A stretch of DNA of 64,000 nucleotides from JAOZPE01 sp964601275 (GTDB taxonomy: Bacteria > Krumholzibacteriota > Krumholzibacteriia > JAJRXK01). Each line of letters opens with the position of its first letter. Position 1 is the first letter of the stretch. Made by a program: the position numbers and the translations under genes. The stretch covers positions 186,001-250,000 of the forward strand of contig CAZRMV010000001.1 in NCBI GenBank assembly GCA_964601275.1. Direction: 5' to 3'. The notes under the pieces are model-generated. The model was not told the DNA's origin, made no database searches, and was given only the letters and a program-made list of their open reading frames with translations. Positions 26,273 to 33,988 of the stretch are shown here, piece after piece.

Positions 26273-26797
26273 ATGAAGCGTGCTTTGATGCTGTCCCTCG
26301 TTCTCGCCGCGCTGACGCTTTCGGCCTGTGGTGGGATGACGGTCAACACCGACTGGGACGACAGTGTTGATTTCTCCGCGTACAAGACCTTCGCCTGGAT
26401 GTCGCCCCCCTCGGGGGAGACCCAGGTGAGCCAGTTGGTGATGAATCGCATCCGTGATGCCGTCATTGCCGAGATGAAGGCCAAGGGATACACCGAGGTA
26501 GAGGACAACCCCGATCTCTACGTGACCTCGGTGGTGATGGTCCAGGAGAAGGTGGACGTGTCATCGACTTCCTATGGGTACGGCTACGGTTACGGATACT
26601 GGGGCGGCTACGGTGCGCACAGTGTCGACGTGTACCGCTACCACCAGGGGACGGTTCTTCTCGATGTCGTCGACGCGAAGAAGAACCAGCTCGTCTGGCG
26701 CGGTTCGGGAAGCAAGGTCGTCGACCAGAACTCGGGACGGCCGGAGAAGATCCGCGCCGCGGTGCAGAAGATCCTCAGTCGGTTCCCGCCCAAGTGA
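26273..26797 (+). CDS. DUF4136 lipoprotein
   Basis: The 174-residue lipoprotein has a lipobox LSAC (Cys near residue 19). The family pattern is visible: VNTDWDDSVDFSAYKTFAWM, RIRDAVIAEMKAKGYTEVEDNPDLYV and LVWRGSGSKVV, with a Tyr/Gly-rich low-complexity insert (YGYGYGYGYWGGYG) in the middle. DUF4136 proteins are outer-membrane-associated lipoproteins of unknown function, common in Bacteroidota and Proteobacteria. AGGAGG at 26258-26263 is 9 nt from the ATG at 26273 and abuts the ATG at 26264, so the downstream ATG is chosen. A strong terminator follows. Confidence 0.88.
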   Translation: MKRALMLSLVLAALTLSACGGMTVNTDWDDSVDFSAYKTFAWMSPPSGETQVSQLVMNRIRDAVIAEMKAKGYTEVEDNPDLYVTSVVMVQEKVDVSSTSYGYGYGYGYWGGYGAHSVDVYRYHQGTVLLDVVDAKKNQLVWRGSGSKVVDQNSGRPEKIRAAVQKILSRFPPK

Positions 26798-26841
26798 TCC
26801 CGCGGAGATTGCAGGCCCCATGATTTCGGGGTCCGGGTTTC

Positions 26842-26877
26842 GGCGTGGTCCTCACCTCCTGGGGACCGCGCCTTTTT
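26842..26877 (+). terminator. Intrinsic terminator after the DUF4136 gene
   Basis: A 10-bp stem with one wobble pair (GGCGTGGTCC / 11-nt loop / GGACCGCGCC) is followed by TTTTT. It is the clearest intrinsic terminator in the window. Confidence 0.85.
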
Positions 26878-26931
26878 CGTCGCGGGGATCCTCCATTCCG
26901 ACTTGTCTTCCCCGCAACCGGGGTTTCCATC

Positions 26932-28371
26932 TCAGCCCGGCGGCGTGCGGATGACCAGCAGGCGCAGCTCGGTCATCTCCTCCATGGCGAAGCGCAACCC
27001 CTCCCGGCCCAGGCCCGAGTTCTTCACTCCTCCGTAGGGCATATGGTCGACCCGCCAACTGGGGATATCACCGATGATGACCCCGCCCACTTCCAACTCG
27101 TCCCAGGCCTTCTGCGCCTTGTAGAGGTCGCAGGTGAAGATCCCCGCCTGCAGCCCGTAGCTCGAGTCGTTGACCTCGGCCAACGCCTCGTCGAAGTCGG
27201 TGAAGCGGGAGAGGATCGCAACCGGACCGAAGACTTCCCGGCGGTAGAGCCGATCCTCGCGACGCACGTTCTCCAGAAGCGTGGCCGGCAGCATCACTCC
27301 CTCGCGTCGGCCTCCACACAGTACCTTCGCTCCATGTCCGACCGCCTCGTCGATCCACTCCTGCACCCTCCGGGCTTCCTCCTCGCTGATCATCGGCCCG
27401 ATGAAGGTGGCCTCGTCCTTGGGATCGCCCATCACCAGGCTCTGCGCGCGTTCGACCAGCCGCCTCCTGAATTCGTCATGGATCGATGCATGGAGGAGGA
27501 TGCGCTGCACGCTGATGCAACTCTGGCCGGACTGGTAGAACGCCCCGATGATCACCCTCTCGAGGGCGTCATCCAGGTCGGCGTCCTCGTCGATGATGCA
27601 GGCTGCGTTGCCGCCCAGTTCGAGGACGACCTTCTTCTTTCCCGCCTTGGCCTTGAGGGCCCAGCCCGAGGCGGGTGATCCGGTGAAGCTGAGCAGTTTC
27701 AGCCGCTCGTCGGTGGTGAAGAGCTCGGCGCCCTCGCGGTCGCAGGGAAGGATGCTGAACGCGCCCTCGGGCAGGTCGCACTCGGCGAGGATCTCCCCGA
27801 GGATCAAGGCGCCCACCGGCGTGCGGCTGGAGGGCTTGAGCACGAAGGGACATCCCACCGCGAGGGCCGGCGCGATCTTGTGCGCCACCAGGTTCAAGGG
27901 GAAGTTGAAGGGAGCGATGAGGCTGACCGGTCCGATGGGGACGCGCTTGTACATGCCGCGGTAGCCCCGGGCGCGCGCGGAGATCTCCAGGTCCATGACC
28001 TCGCCGTTCAACCGTGGTGCCTCCTCCGCGGCGTAGCGGAAGGTGTCGATGAGGCGTTGGACTTCTCCCCGGCTGTCCCGGATGGGCTTGCCCGCCTCCA
28101 CGCACAGGGCCATCGCCAATTCGTCGAAGCGCTCCTCGAAGCGCTTCACGCAGTGGTAGAGCACCTCCTGGCGCTGGTAGGCGGGCAGCTTCCGCATGGG
28201 GTCGGCGGCGGCGGCCGCCGCAGCGATCGCCTGGTCGATGGCCTCTTCGCTTGCCCGAGCGACGCGGGTCGCGATCTCTCCGGTGTACTTGTCACGGACC
28301 GGGAGGTCCTGGTTGGTGGCGACGGGTCGGTTGGCCAGGTAGTAGGGATAGCTCTCACGCACGGTGGTCAC
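26932..28371 (-). CDS. NAD(P)-dependent aldehyde dehydrogenase
   Basis: The 479-residue enzyme has the full ALDH set: PFNFPLNLVAHKIAPALAVG, cofactor Lys in KPSSRTP, the general base Glu251 in ELGGNAA, the nucleophile Cys285 in SGQSCISVQR, and the C-terminal MPYGGVKNSGLGREG. It oxidises an aldehyde to the acid (or acyl-phosphate in some subfamilies) in the cytoplasm. The sequence resembles the lactaldehyde/succinate-semialdehyde and non-phosphorylating GAPDH branch, but the substrate cannot be assigned. Its start overlaps the 3' end of the MATE-like gene by 17 bp, implying co-expression. Confidence 0.88.
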   Translation of the reverse strand: MTTVRESYPYYLANRPVATNQDLPVRDKYTGEIATRVARASEEAIDQAIAAAAAAADPMRKLPAYQRQEVLYHCVKRFEERFDELAMALCVEAGKPIRDSRGEVQRLIDTFRYAAEEAPRLNGEVMDLEISARARGYRGMYKRVPIGPVSLIAPFNFPLNLVAHKIAPALAVGCPFVLKPSSRTPVGALILGEILAECDLPEGAFSILPCDREGAELFTTDERLKLLSFTGSPASGWALKAKAGKKKVVLELGGNAACIIDEDADLDDALERVIIGAFYQSGQSCISVQRILLHASIHDEFRRRLVERAQSLVMGDPKDEATFIGPMISEEEARRVQEWIDEAVGHGAKVLCGGRREGVMLPATLLENVRREDRLYRREVFGPVAILSRFTDFDEALAEVNDSSYGLQAGIFTCDLYKAQKAWDELEVGGVIIGDIPSWRVDHMPYGGVKNSGLGREGLRFAMEEMTELRLLVIRTPPG

Positions 28372-29683
28372 CTCCGGACTGCACCAGTCGCACGACCGGC
28401 GCGATCAGCATGAGATTGCTCAGGAACCTTCCCCCCAGGTAAGCCAGGGCGGCCGCGGTGGCCCCGGGGAGGTCGGTGAAGGTGATGACCGCCCACAAGA
28501 CGCCGGCGATGCCGCCGAGTTCGAGGGCGGTGGCCCAGGTGATGGGATCGGTGCGGCGGCCGTACACCAGGATGGCTCGCTGCACCGCCAGCAACACCGA
28601 GAGGGCGGGCAGGATGGAGAGGATCCGGGTAGGGTCGAGGGCAAAGTGGGTGAGCCCCGGTTGCAGTCCGCTGAGAACCCCGAACCAGATCCGGGAGAGA
28701 GGAGTGAAGGCGATGGCGGACATTCCCGCGCTGACGAGGACTCCCAGCCCGATGGCGAATCTCCGCAGGGGAACCAGGTTGTGCCAGCCTTCGCCCAAGA
28801 GGGCGATCATCGCGTCGTGATAGGCCAGAGCCGGCGACCGGAAGATGAAGGAGAGTGAGTTCACCACCGGGAGCACCGCGAGCGACTCGAGGCTGTGCGG
28901 CGCGTGTCCCATGAAGAAGGTGACCACCGGGTAGGCGGCCAGGCTGATGGTCGAGGTCATGGCCAATGGAGCGTAGAAGCGACCGATGCTGCGGTAGCTG
29001 AGAGTCCGCAGCGAGCTTTCCGGTTCGCGCAGATCGCGCAATGCGCTGCGGGCCATCCACCGGCTCGCCAACGCTTCCATGCAGACACCCGCGGCGAGGG
29101 CACCCGCTCCCACCCATGCTCCGGGAACCCTACCGCTGCGATAGAGCAAGAGGGCGGTCAGCGCCATCGTGGACAGCCGCACCACGGTTCCGTAGGCGAC
29201 CCGCCGGGTCATGCCGCTGCGGATGAGCAGGCCCTGGTAGAGGCGCCGGTACCCGATGGCGCCCGGCCAGGGCAGAAGGATCCACAGGGCGACGCGGGTG
29301 AGATGCTCGACCTCCGGAGGCAGGTTCATCAAGTCCCGCGCCACCCAGTCGAAGAGTGGAGTGGCCAGGAGGATGAGCTGGAAGGCGGTGATGGCGAAGT
29401 TCAGGAGGTAGGTGAAGCGCCGAAGCCGGCGGAAGTTGGGCCCGTCTTCGGCCAGCGCGGTCGCCGCGCTCATGATCATGATCACCGGCGATTCGATGAT
29501 GATGGCGAAGGCGAAGGCCACCCCGTGGGCCGCGAGATTGAACTTGGGATCGGCCAGGCGGGCGATGATCGCGGCCAGGAATGGCCCTTCGATCGCCATC
29601 ATCAGCCAGGTGGCGGCCAGAGGAAGCCAGAACACCAGGATGCGGCGCTGGCTCACGGTTTCGGGGTGGGTGCGGTCTTCCAT
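28355..29683 (-). CDS. MATE-like polytopic membrane transporter
   Basis: The 442-residue protein has about twelve hydrophobic helices spaced as in MATE/MOP-superfamily carriers. Segments such as AIEGPFLAAIIARL near the N-terminus and YRRLYQGLLIRSGMTRRVAYGTVVRL in the middle are suggestive, with similarity to MATE exporters or the ANKH-like branch of the superfamily. The exported substrate is unknown. The first good start is the ATG at 29683; a GTG at 29707 is possible. It overlaps the aldehyde dehydrogenase gene by 17 bp, so the pair may deal with one compound. Confidence 0.65.
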   Translation of the reverse strand: MEDRTHPETVSQRRILVFWLPLAATWLMMAIEGPFLAAIIARLADPKFNLAAHGVAFAFAIIIESPVIMIMSAATALAEDGPNFRRLRRFTYLLNFAITAFQLILLATPLFDWVARDLMNLPPEVEHLTRVALWILLPWPGAIGYRRLYQGLLIRSGMTRRVAYGTVVRLSTMALTALLLYRSGRVPGAWVGAGALAAGVCMEALASRWMARSALRDLREPESSLRTLSYRSIGRFYAPLAMTSTISLAAYPVVTFFMGHAPHSLESLAVLPVVNSLSFIFRSPALAYHDAMIALLGEGWHNLVPLRRFAIGLGVLVSAGMSAIAFTPLSRIWFGVLSGLQPGLTHFALDPTRILSILPALSVLLAVQRAILVYGRRTDPITWATALELGGIAGVLWAVITFTDLPGATAAALAYLGGRFLSNLMLIAPVVRLVQSGGDHRA

Positions 29684-29750
29684 GCCGCAGGCATGATAGG
29701 CCCTCACCGGAAGAAGGCAACGATCAGCCTCGCCGAGCCGGCCGTCTCCC

Positions 29751-29779
29751 TTGCGAAGCCCTACGGGCTTTTCTAAGCT
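29751..29779 (+). promoter_or_regulatory. Candidate promoter for htpG
   Basis: TTGCGA (29751-29756), a 17-nt spacer and TAAGCT (29774-29779). The spacer contains the small inverted repeat AAGCCC-TAC-GGGCTT, which could be an operator. No sigma32-type or CIRCE sequence was recognised. Confidence 0.45.
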
Positions 29780-29845
29780 CCTGCGGCGAGCCCGGTTTCC
29801 ACTGTCCCGCCCATCGGCGGTATTCCAGAGAAGAGGTGCTCGACC

Positions 29846-31756
29846 ATGGCCACATCCTCATCCAGCCGCGAGACCCACGAATTCCGGGCCGATCTGCGGC
29901 AACTGCTCGATCTCATCACCCATTCCCTGTACAGCAACCGGGAGATCTTCCTGCGCGAGCTCATCTCGAATGCAAGCGATGCCCTGGACAAACTGCGTTT
30001 CGAGGCCCTGACCCGTCCCGAACTGCGCGAGGACAAGGAGGAACTGCGAATCCGTCTGTCCGTCGATCCGGACGCGGGAACCCTCACCGTGTCGGACAAC
30101 GGGATCGGGATGAGCCGGGAGGGCATCGCCGACGATCTGGGGACGATCGCCCGCAGCGGCACGGCTGCCTTCCTCCAGGCCTTGAAGGAGGCCGATGAGA
30201 CCCATCGTCCTGAACTCATCGGCCAGTTCGGGGTGGGGTTCTATTCGGCCTTCATGGTGGCCGAGGAGATCACCGTGGTGTCCCGACGCGCGGGGGAGAA
30301 ATCGGCGGTGCAATGGATCAGCCGGGGAGAGGGTGAGTACACCCTGGAGGATGCCGAGAAGGAAACGGTGGGGACCGATGTCATCCTGAAGCTGCGCGAG
30401 GACGCCCGTGAATTCCTCGATCCCCATCGCCTGCGCGCGTTGGTGCGCAAGTACAGTGACTTCATCGAACACCCCATCGTCATGGAGGTCGAGAAGGAAG
30501 TCGACGGCGAAACGAAACGGGAAGACGAGGTTCTCAACCGCCGCAAGGCGATCTGGCTGCGATCGCCGGACGAGGTCTCCAAGGAGGACTACGCGGAATT
30601 CTACAAACAAATTGCCCGGGATTTCCGCGATCCCCTTCAGACCATCCACTTCAGCGCGGAAGGGGTCATCGAGTTCAGGGCCTTGCTCTACATCCCCGAA
30701 GCGCCCCCGTGGGAGCAGCTCTTCGGAGAGAGCAAGAACGGGCTCAATCTGTACATCCAGCGCGTCTTCATCATGGACGATTGCCAGGACCTATTGCCCG
30801 AGTACCTGCGCTTCGTCCGCGGCGTCGTCGACAGTTCCGACCTGCCCCTGAACGTCTCCCGCGAGATGCTCCAGGAGAACGCCCTGGTGGCCAAGATCCG
30901 CAAGAATCTTACCGGCAAGGTGCTCAAGACCCTGGCCGAGATGAAGAAGAAGGACCGGCCGCGCTACGAGAAGTTCTTCCGGCGCATGGGTGCGATCCTG
31001 AAGGAGGGCGTCACCCGCGACTTCGAGCGCCGCGACGAACTGGCCGACCTTCTCCTGATGGAGAGTACCGCCACCAAGCCCGGCGAGTACACCACCCTGC
31101 AGGACTACGTCTCCCGGATGTCCGAGACGCAGGAAGCCATCTGGTACCTCATCGGGGAAGACCGCGCCGCCATCGAGCGCGCGCCGTTTTTGGAGTCCTT
31201 CCGCTCGAAGGGCCAGGAAGTCCTGCTCCTCACCGACCCCATCGACGAGTTCCTCGTGCACTCGCTCGCCACCTACCAGGGCAAGCCCCTTCGGGCGGTG
31301 GACCGCGGGAGCATCGAGGAGGAGGAGATCCCCGAGATCATCCGGGACAGCTACCGCCCGTTGTTGGTCCACCTGAAGGAGTTGCTGGACGAGGTCTCCG
31401 AGGTCCGCCTGGGTTCCCGCCTGCGGGAGAGCGCCTCGTGCCTGGTCACCCCTGAAGGAGCGCTGGGGTCGCACATGGAGCGCCTGCTGGAGCGTCTGGG
31501 CCGCGACGATGAGATTCCCGAGACCAAGCGGATCCTCGAGCTGAATCCCGAGCATCCATTGGTGCAATCGCTGCGGACCCTCTTCGAGCGCGATCCCCGC
31601 GATCCGCGGGTGGCGAGCTTCGCGCGCCTGCTGCATGACGAAGCGGTGTTGACCCAGGGCTCCAGGCCGAAGGACCCGGCCGAGTTCACCCGGCGGATCA
31701 ACGAACTGGTGCTCGCCGCGATCTCGGGGGAGGAGAAGCAGGAGAGCGAGGCCTGA
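29846..31756 (+). CDS. htpG: HSP90-family chaperone HtpG
   Basis: The 636-residue chaperone contains the GHKL ATPase domain (ELISNASDALDKLRFEAL, DNGIGM, GTIARSGT, IGQFGVGFYSAFMVA), the middle domain (RVFIMDDCQDLLPEYLRFVRGVVDSSDLPLNVSRE) and the C-terminal dimerisation domain (PEGALGSHMERLLERLG...ILELNPEHPLV). The length agrees with bacterial HtpG. It is an ATP-dependent cytosolic chaperone for stress-sensitive clients. GAGGTG lies 7 nt before the ATG. The stop codon directly abuts the stop of the convergent gene: TGATCA serves both. Confidence 0.97.
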   Translation: MATSSSSRETHEFRADLRQLLDLITHSLYSNREIFLRELISNASDALDKLRFEALTRPELREDKEELRIRLSVDPDAGTLTVSDNGIGMSREGIADDLGTIARSGTAAFLQALKEADETHRPELIGQFGVGFYSAFMVAEEITVVSRRAGEKSAVQWISRGEGEYTLEDAEKETVGTDVILKLREDAREFLDPHRLRALVRKYSDFIEHPIVMEVEKEVDGETKREDEVLNRRKAIWLRSPDEVSKEDYAEFYKQIARDFRDPLQTIHFSAEGVIEFRALLYIPEAPPWEQLFGESKNGLNLYIQRVFIMDDCQDLLPEYLRFVRGVVDSSDLPLNVSREMLQENALVAKIRKNLTGKVLKTLAEMKKKDRPRYEKFFRRMGAILKEGVTRDFERRDELADLLLMESTATKPGEYTTLQDYVSRMSETQEAIWYLIGEDRAAIERAPFLESFRSKGQEVLLLTDPIDEFLVHSLATYQGKPLRAVDRGSIEEEEIPEIIRDSYRPLLVHLKELLDEVSEVRLGSRLRESASCLVTPEGALGSHMERLLERLGRDDEIPETKRILELNPEHPLVQSLRTLFERDPRDPRVASFARLLHDEAVLTQGSRPKDPAEFTRRINELVLAAISGEEKQESEA

Positions 31757-33952
31757 TCAGGGCGCGATGAGGATCGTCGAGCGGGTCCGCCGAACCCCTT
31801 CCGCATCGGCCACCAGCCAATAGACCCCGGAAGCCACCCGTTGCCCCCGATCGTCCCGCCCGTCCCAGTGGAGGAAATGGGAACCGGCGGGATAGAGGGC
31901 CGGCGGGTCGCTGCGGACCACCCGGCCCCGCGCGTCGAACCATCGCAATCGCACGGTCATCTCGTGGGAAAGATCGAGGATCATCCGAACCTCTCCCGGC
32001 GCGGAGCGCGCGGGCCGTAGGTGGAAGGTGCTGGCACCTGGAGCCGGCGCATCGACCGCGATGGACGTGATCTCGAACCAGCGGTTCGTCTCCTGGCTCC
32101 ATGAACTGTCCCCGTCGGCTTCCTGGGCTCCGACCTTCCACCAATAGCGCTGACCCGGAGTCAGATCGTCCACCACCAGGAAGGTGTCGGCCCCGGTGGC
32201 GAAACTCGCCGGACTGGTGAACTGGGCGTCGGCGGAGAGCTCCACGGTGTAGCTGATCTGCTCCTGGTCGGGGTCGAAGGCGCCTTGCCACAAAAAGCGC
32301 AGGCCCGACGAGCCGATCAGCCGGCCCTGTTCCGGGTACAGGGGAATGGGTGGAGTCGGCGGGTCGTCCACCGCGTTCTCCCATGCCCGGGCATTGCCCA
32401 GCAGGATCTTCCTCGCGGCGAGGCTGTCGGCCGCGCTGGAATAGAAGCGATAGCGCAAGCTGTTGCGCCAGACCTCGCGCAGCCCGTCGGCGTGGACGCG
32501 CGCCCGGTCCAGGGGAACGACCGCCGGCGTGGCGGTATCGACCCAGATGGGCGAGCTGATCAGGTAGAGGCTGTCCGACGGGGCGAACCAGGTGCCCCCG
32601 ACGGCCACCGCTTCCACCAGCAGGGCTTCCGTTCGGGGCAGGTCGATGGGGCCGTCGTAGAAGAACTCGTGCTGCTGGCCCGCGGGCACCGGCAGGTCTT
32701 CACGCCGTCCACCAGAACCGAGGAGGGTGACCCGCGTCAGGGGAGTCCAACTCACCAGGTGCAACTGCAGACGAGCCGACCCGCCCGTCGGTTGCAGGGT
32801 TTCGCCCAGACGGGCTCCATCGAGACGGCAGTCGAGCAACAGGGGGCCGCTGGTGGCGTAGCAGTGCTTGGCCCGGACCGCGTCGCGCCACTGCACATCG
32901 AGCTTGGGGCGGGTGGGGGCCGCCGGCCGCTCGATCCAGGCGTAGGTGCGCAGCGATCCCAGCGGTCGGAGATCGTGCCGGTTCATGACCCCGTCGGTTT
33001 CCCCCACGCTGGCCCACCGGGCTCCGATGGCCAGACCATCCAGCAGGGGCTGGGGATTCCAGCGCCGATCCCACCGATTGCTGCCGCTTCCGGTAGCGAC
33101 CGCGTGCAGGGTTCCGGATCGGGCGAGCGAGGGAAGTTCCCGGGCGATCCCGGTTTCCGGCCAGCTCCTGGCCGCGGCGATCACGCCTCCCGGATCGGGA
33201 TGGGCCTGGTAGACCAAGGGAGGTCGAGCATCCTGCAGGATCTTCTGCAACATGGGCCAGGCGGGAAAACCCAGTCCGTTGGCCCAGGGATTCCCGTCGA
33301 CCGTGACCAGGGTCTTGGCCCCGAGGATCACCAGGTGTCCCCACCAGCCGCTGCGGAACTCCTCCCCCCACACGACCAGCACGTCCTTCTGCGGCATGTC
33401 GACCACCCCGCTCGGCGTGTCGGCCCGGTTCTCCAGAAGGTACACGAGGTCGAGATCCTCGGCCCTCCCGGCCCGTGCGGCCACACTCGTGAGCAGAGGA
33501 TAGCGGTCGGGGAGTCCCCGTTCTCCCTGGTGGGTCAGGTGGACGTGGGGATCGGCGCCGATCCAACCCCAGTCGCGGGGAACGATCCATCTCTCCACGT
33601 ACACCGTGGTCTCATCGCCGGCGTCGGAGACGCTGACCGGGTACTCCCCGGGGATGATCGTAGGACCGCCGGCGACGCGGAGGGTGTAGTTGCCGGGAGG
33701 CAGCTCGAGATCGACCTGGTCTTCGGCGTAGAAATAGGGGTGGAAGGCGTCGTCCCGGTGCGTGCGCAGGGTGGAATCGGGTTGGGAGAACAGGTATCCC
33801 TGGTCAGAGAGGACCATGAGTCGGGCGGCGGCGGGGGCGCCGGTCTGTCCGTCACGGAGAAAGACCCTCAGGGGCGCCGCCCCGGCCGGGATCGGCAGCA
33901 CCGCGGCAAGCAGGAGGAGCCCGCGGAGGAGTGGATGTCGCTTCGGTTGCAT
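31757..33952 (-). CDS. Secreted CehA/McbA-like metallohydrolase with FlgD-Ig tail
   Basis: The 731-residue protein has a signal peptide (about 1-25). Next is an N-terminal beta domain (carboxypeptidase-regulatory-like, LPPGNYTLRVAGG), then a PHP-like region opening GADPHVHLTHQGERGLPDRYPL (the DxHxH metal motif) with a later YQAHPDPGG. This pattern is known from CehA/McbA-family phosphoesterase/hydrolase relatives. A fibronectin-III-like segment (~560-640) precedes the C-terminal sorting-type tail (WDGRDDRGQRVASGVYWLVADA ... ILIAP). The substrate is unknown. It lies 36 bp downstream of the DUF4091 gene in the same direction, so the two probably form an operon. Confidence 0.75.
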   Translation of the reverse strand: MQPKRHPLLRGLLLLAAVLPIPAGAAPLRVFLRDGQTGAPAAARLMVLSDQGYLFSQPDSTLRTHRDDAFHPYFYAEDQVDLELPPGNYTLRVAGGPTIIPGEYPVSVSDAGDETTVYVERWIVPRDWGWIGADPHVHLTHQGERGLPDRYPLLTSVAARAGRAEDLDLVYLLENRADTPSGVVDMPQKDVLVVWGEEFRSGWWGHLVILGAKTLVTVDGNPWANGLGFPAWPMLQKILQDARPPLVYQAHPDPGGVIAAARSWPETGIARELPSLARSGTLHAVATGSGSNRWDRRWNPQPLLDGLAIGARWASVGETDGVMNRHDLRPLGSLRTYAWIERPAAPTRPKLDVQWRDAVRAKHCYATSGPLLLDCRLDGARLGETLQPTGGSARLQLHLVSWTPLTRVTLLGSGGRREDLPVPAGQQHEFFYDGPIDLPRTEALLVEAVAVGGTWFAPSDSLYLISSPIWVDTATPAVVPLDRARVHADGLREVWRNSLRYRFYSSAADSLAARKILLGNARAWENAVDDPPTPPIPLYPEQGRLIGSSGLRFLWQGAFDPDQEQISYTVELSADAQFTSPASFATGADTFLVVDDLTPGQRYWWKVGAQEADGDSSWSQETNRWFEITSIAVDAPAPGASTFHLRPARSAPGEVRMILDLSHEMTVRLRWFDARGRVVRSDPPALYPAGSHFLHWDGRDDRGQRVASGVYWLVADAEGVRRTRSTILIAP

Positions 33953-33988
33953 GGCGTTCGCTGGAGCTCGTCATGACTATGCCACAGA

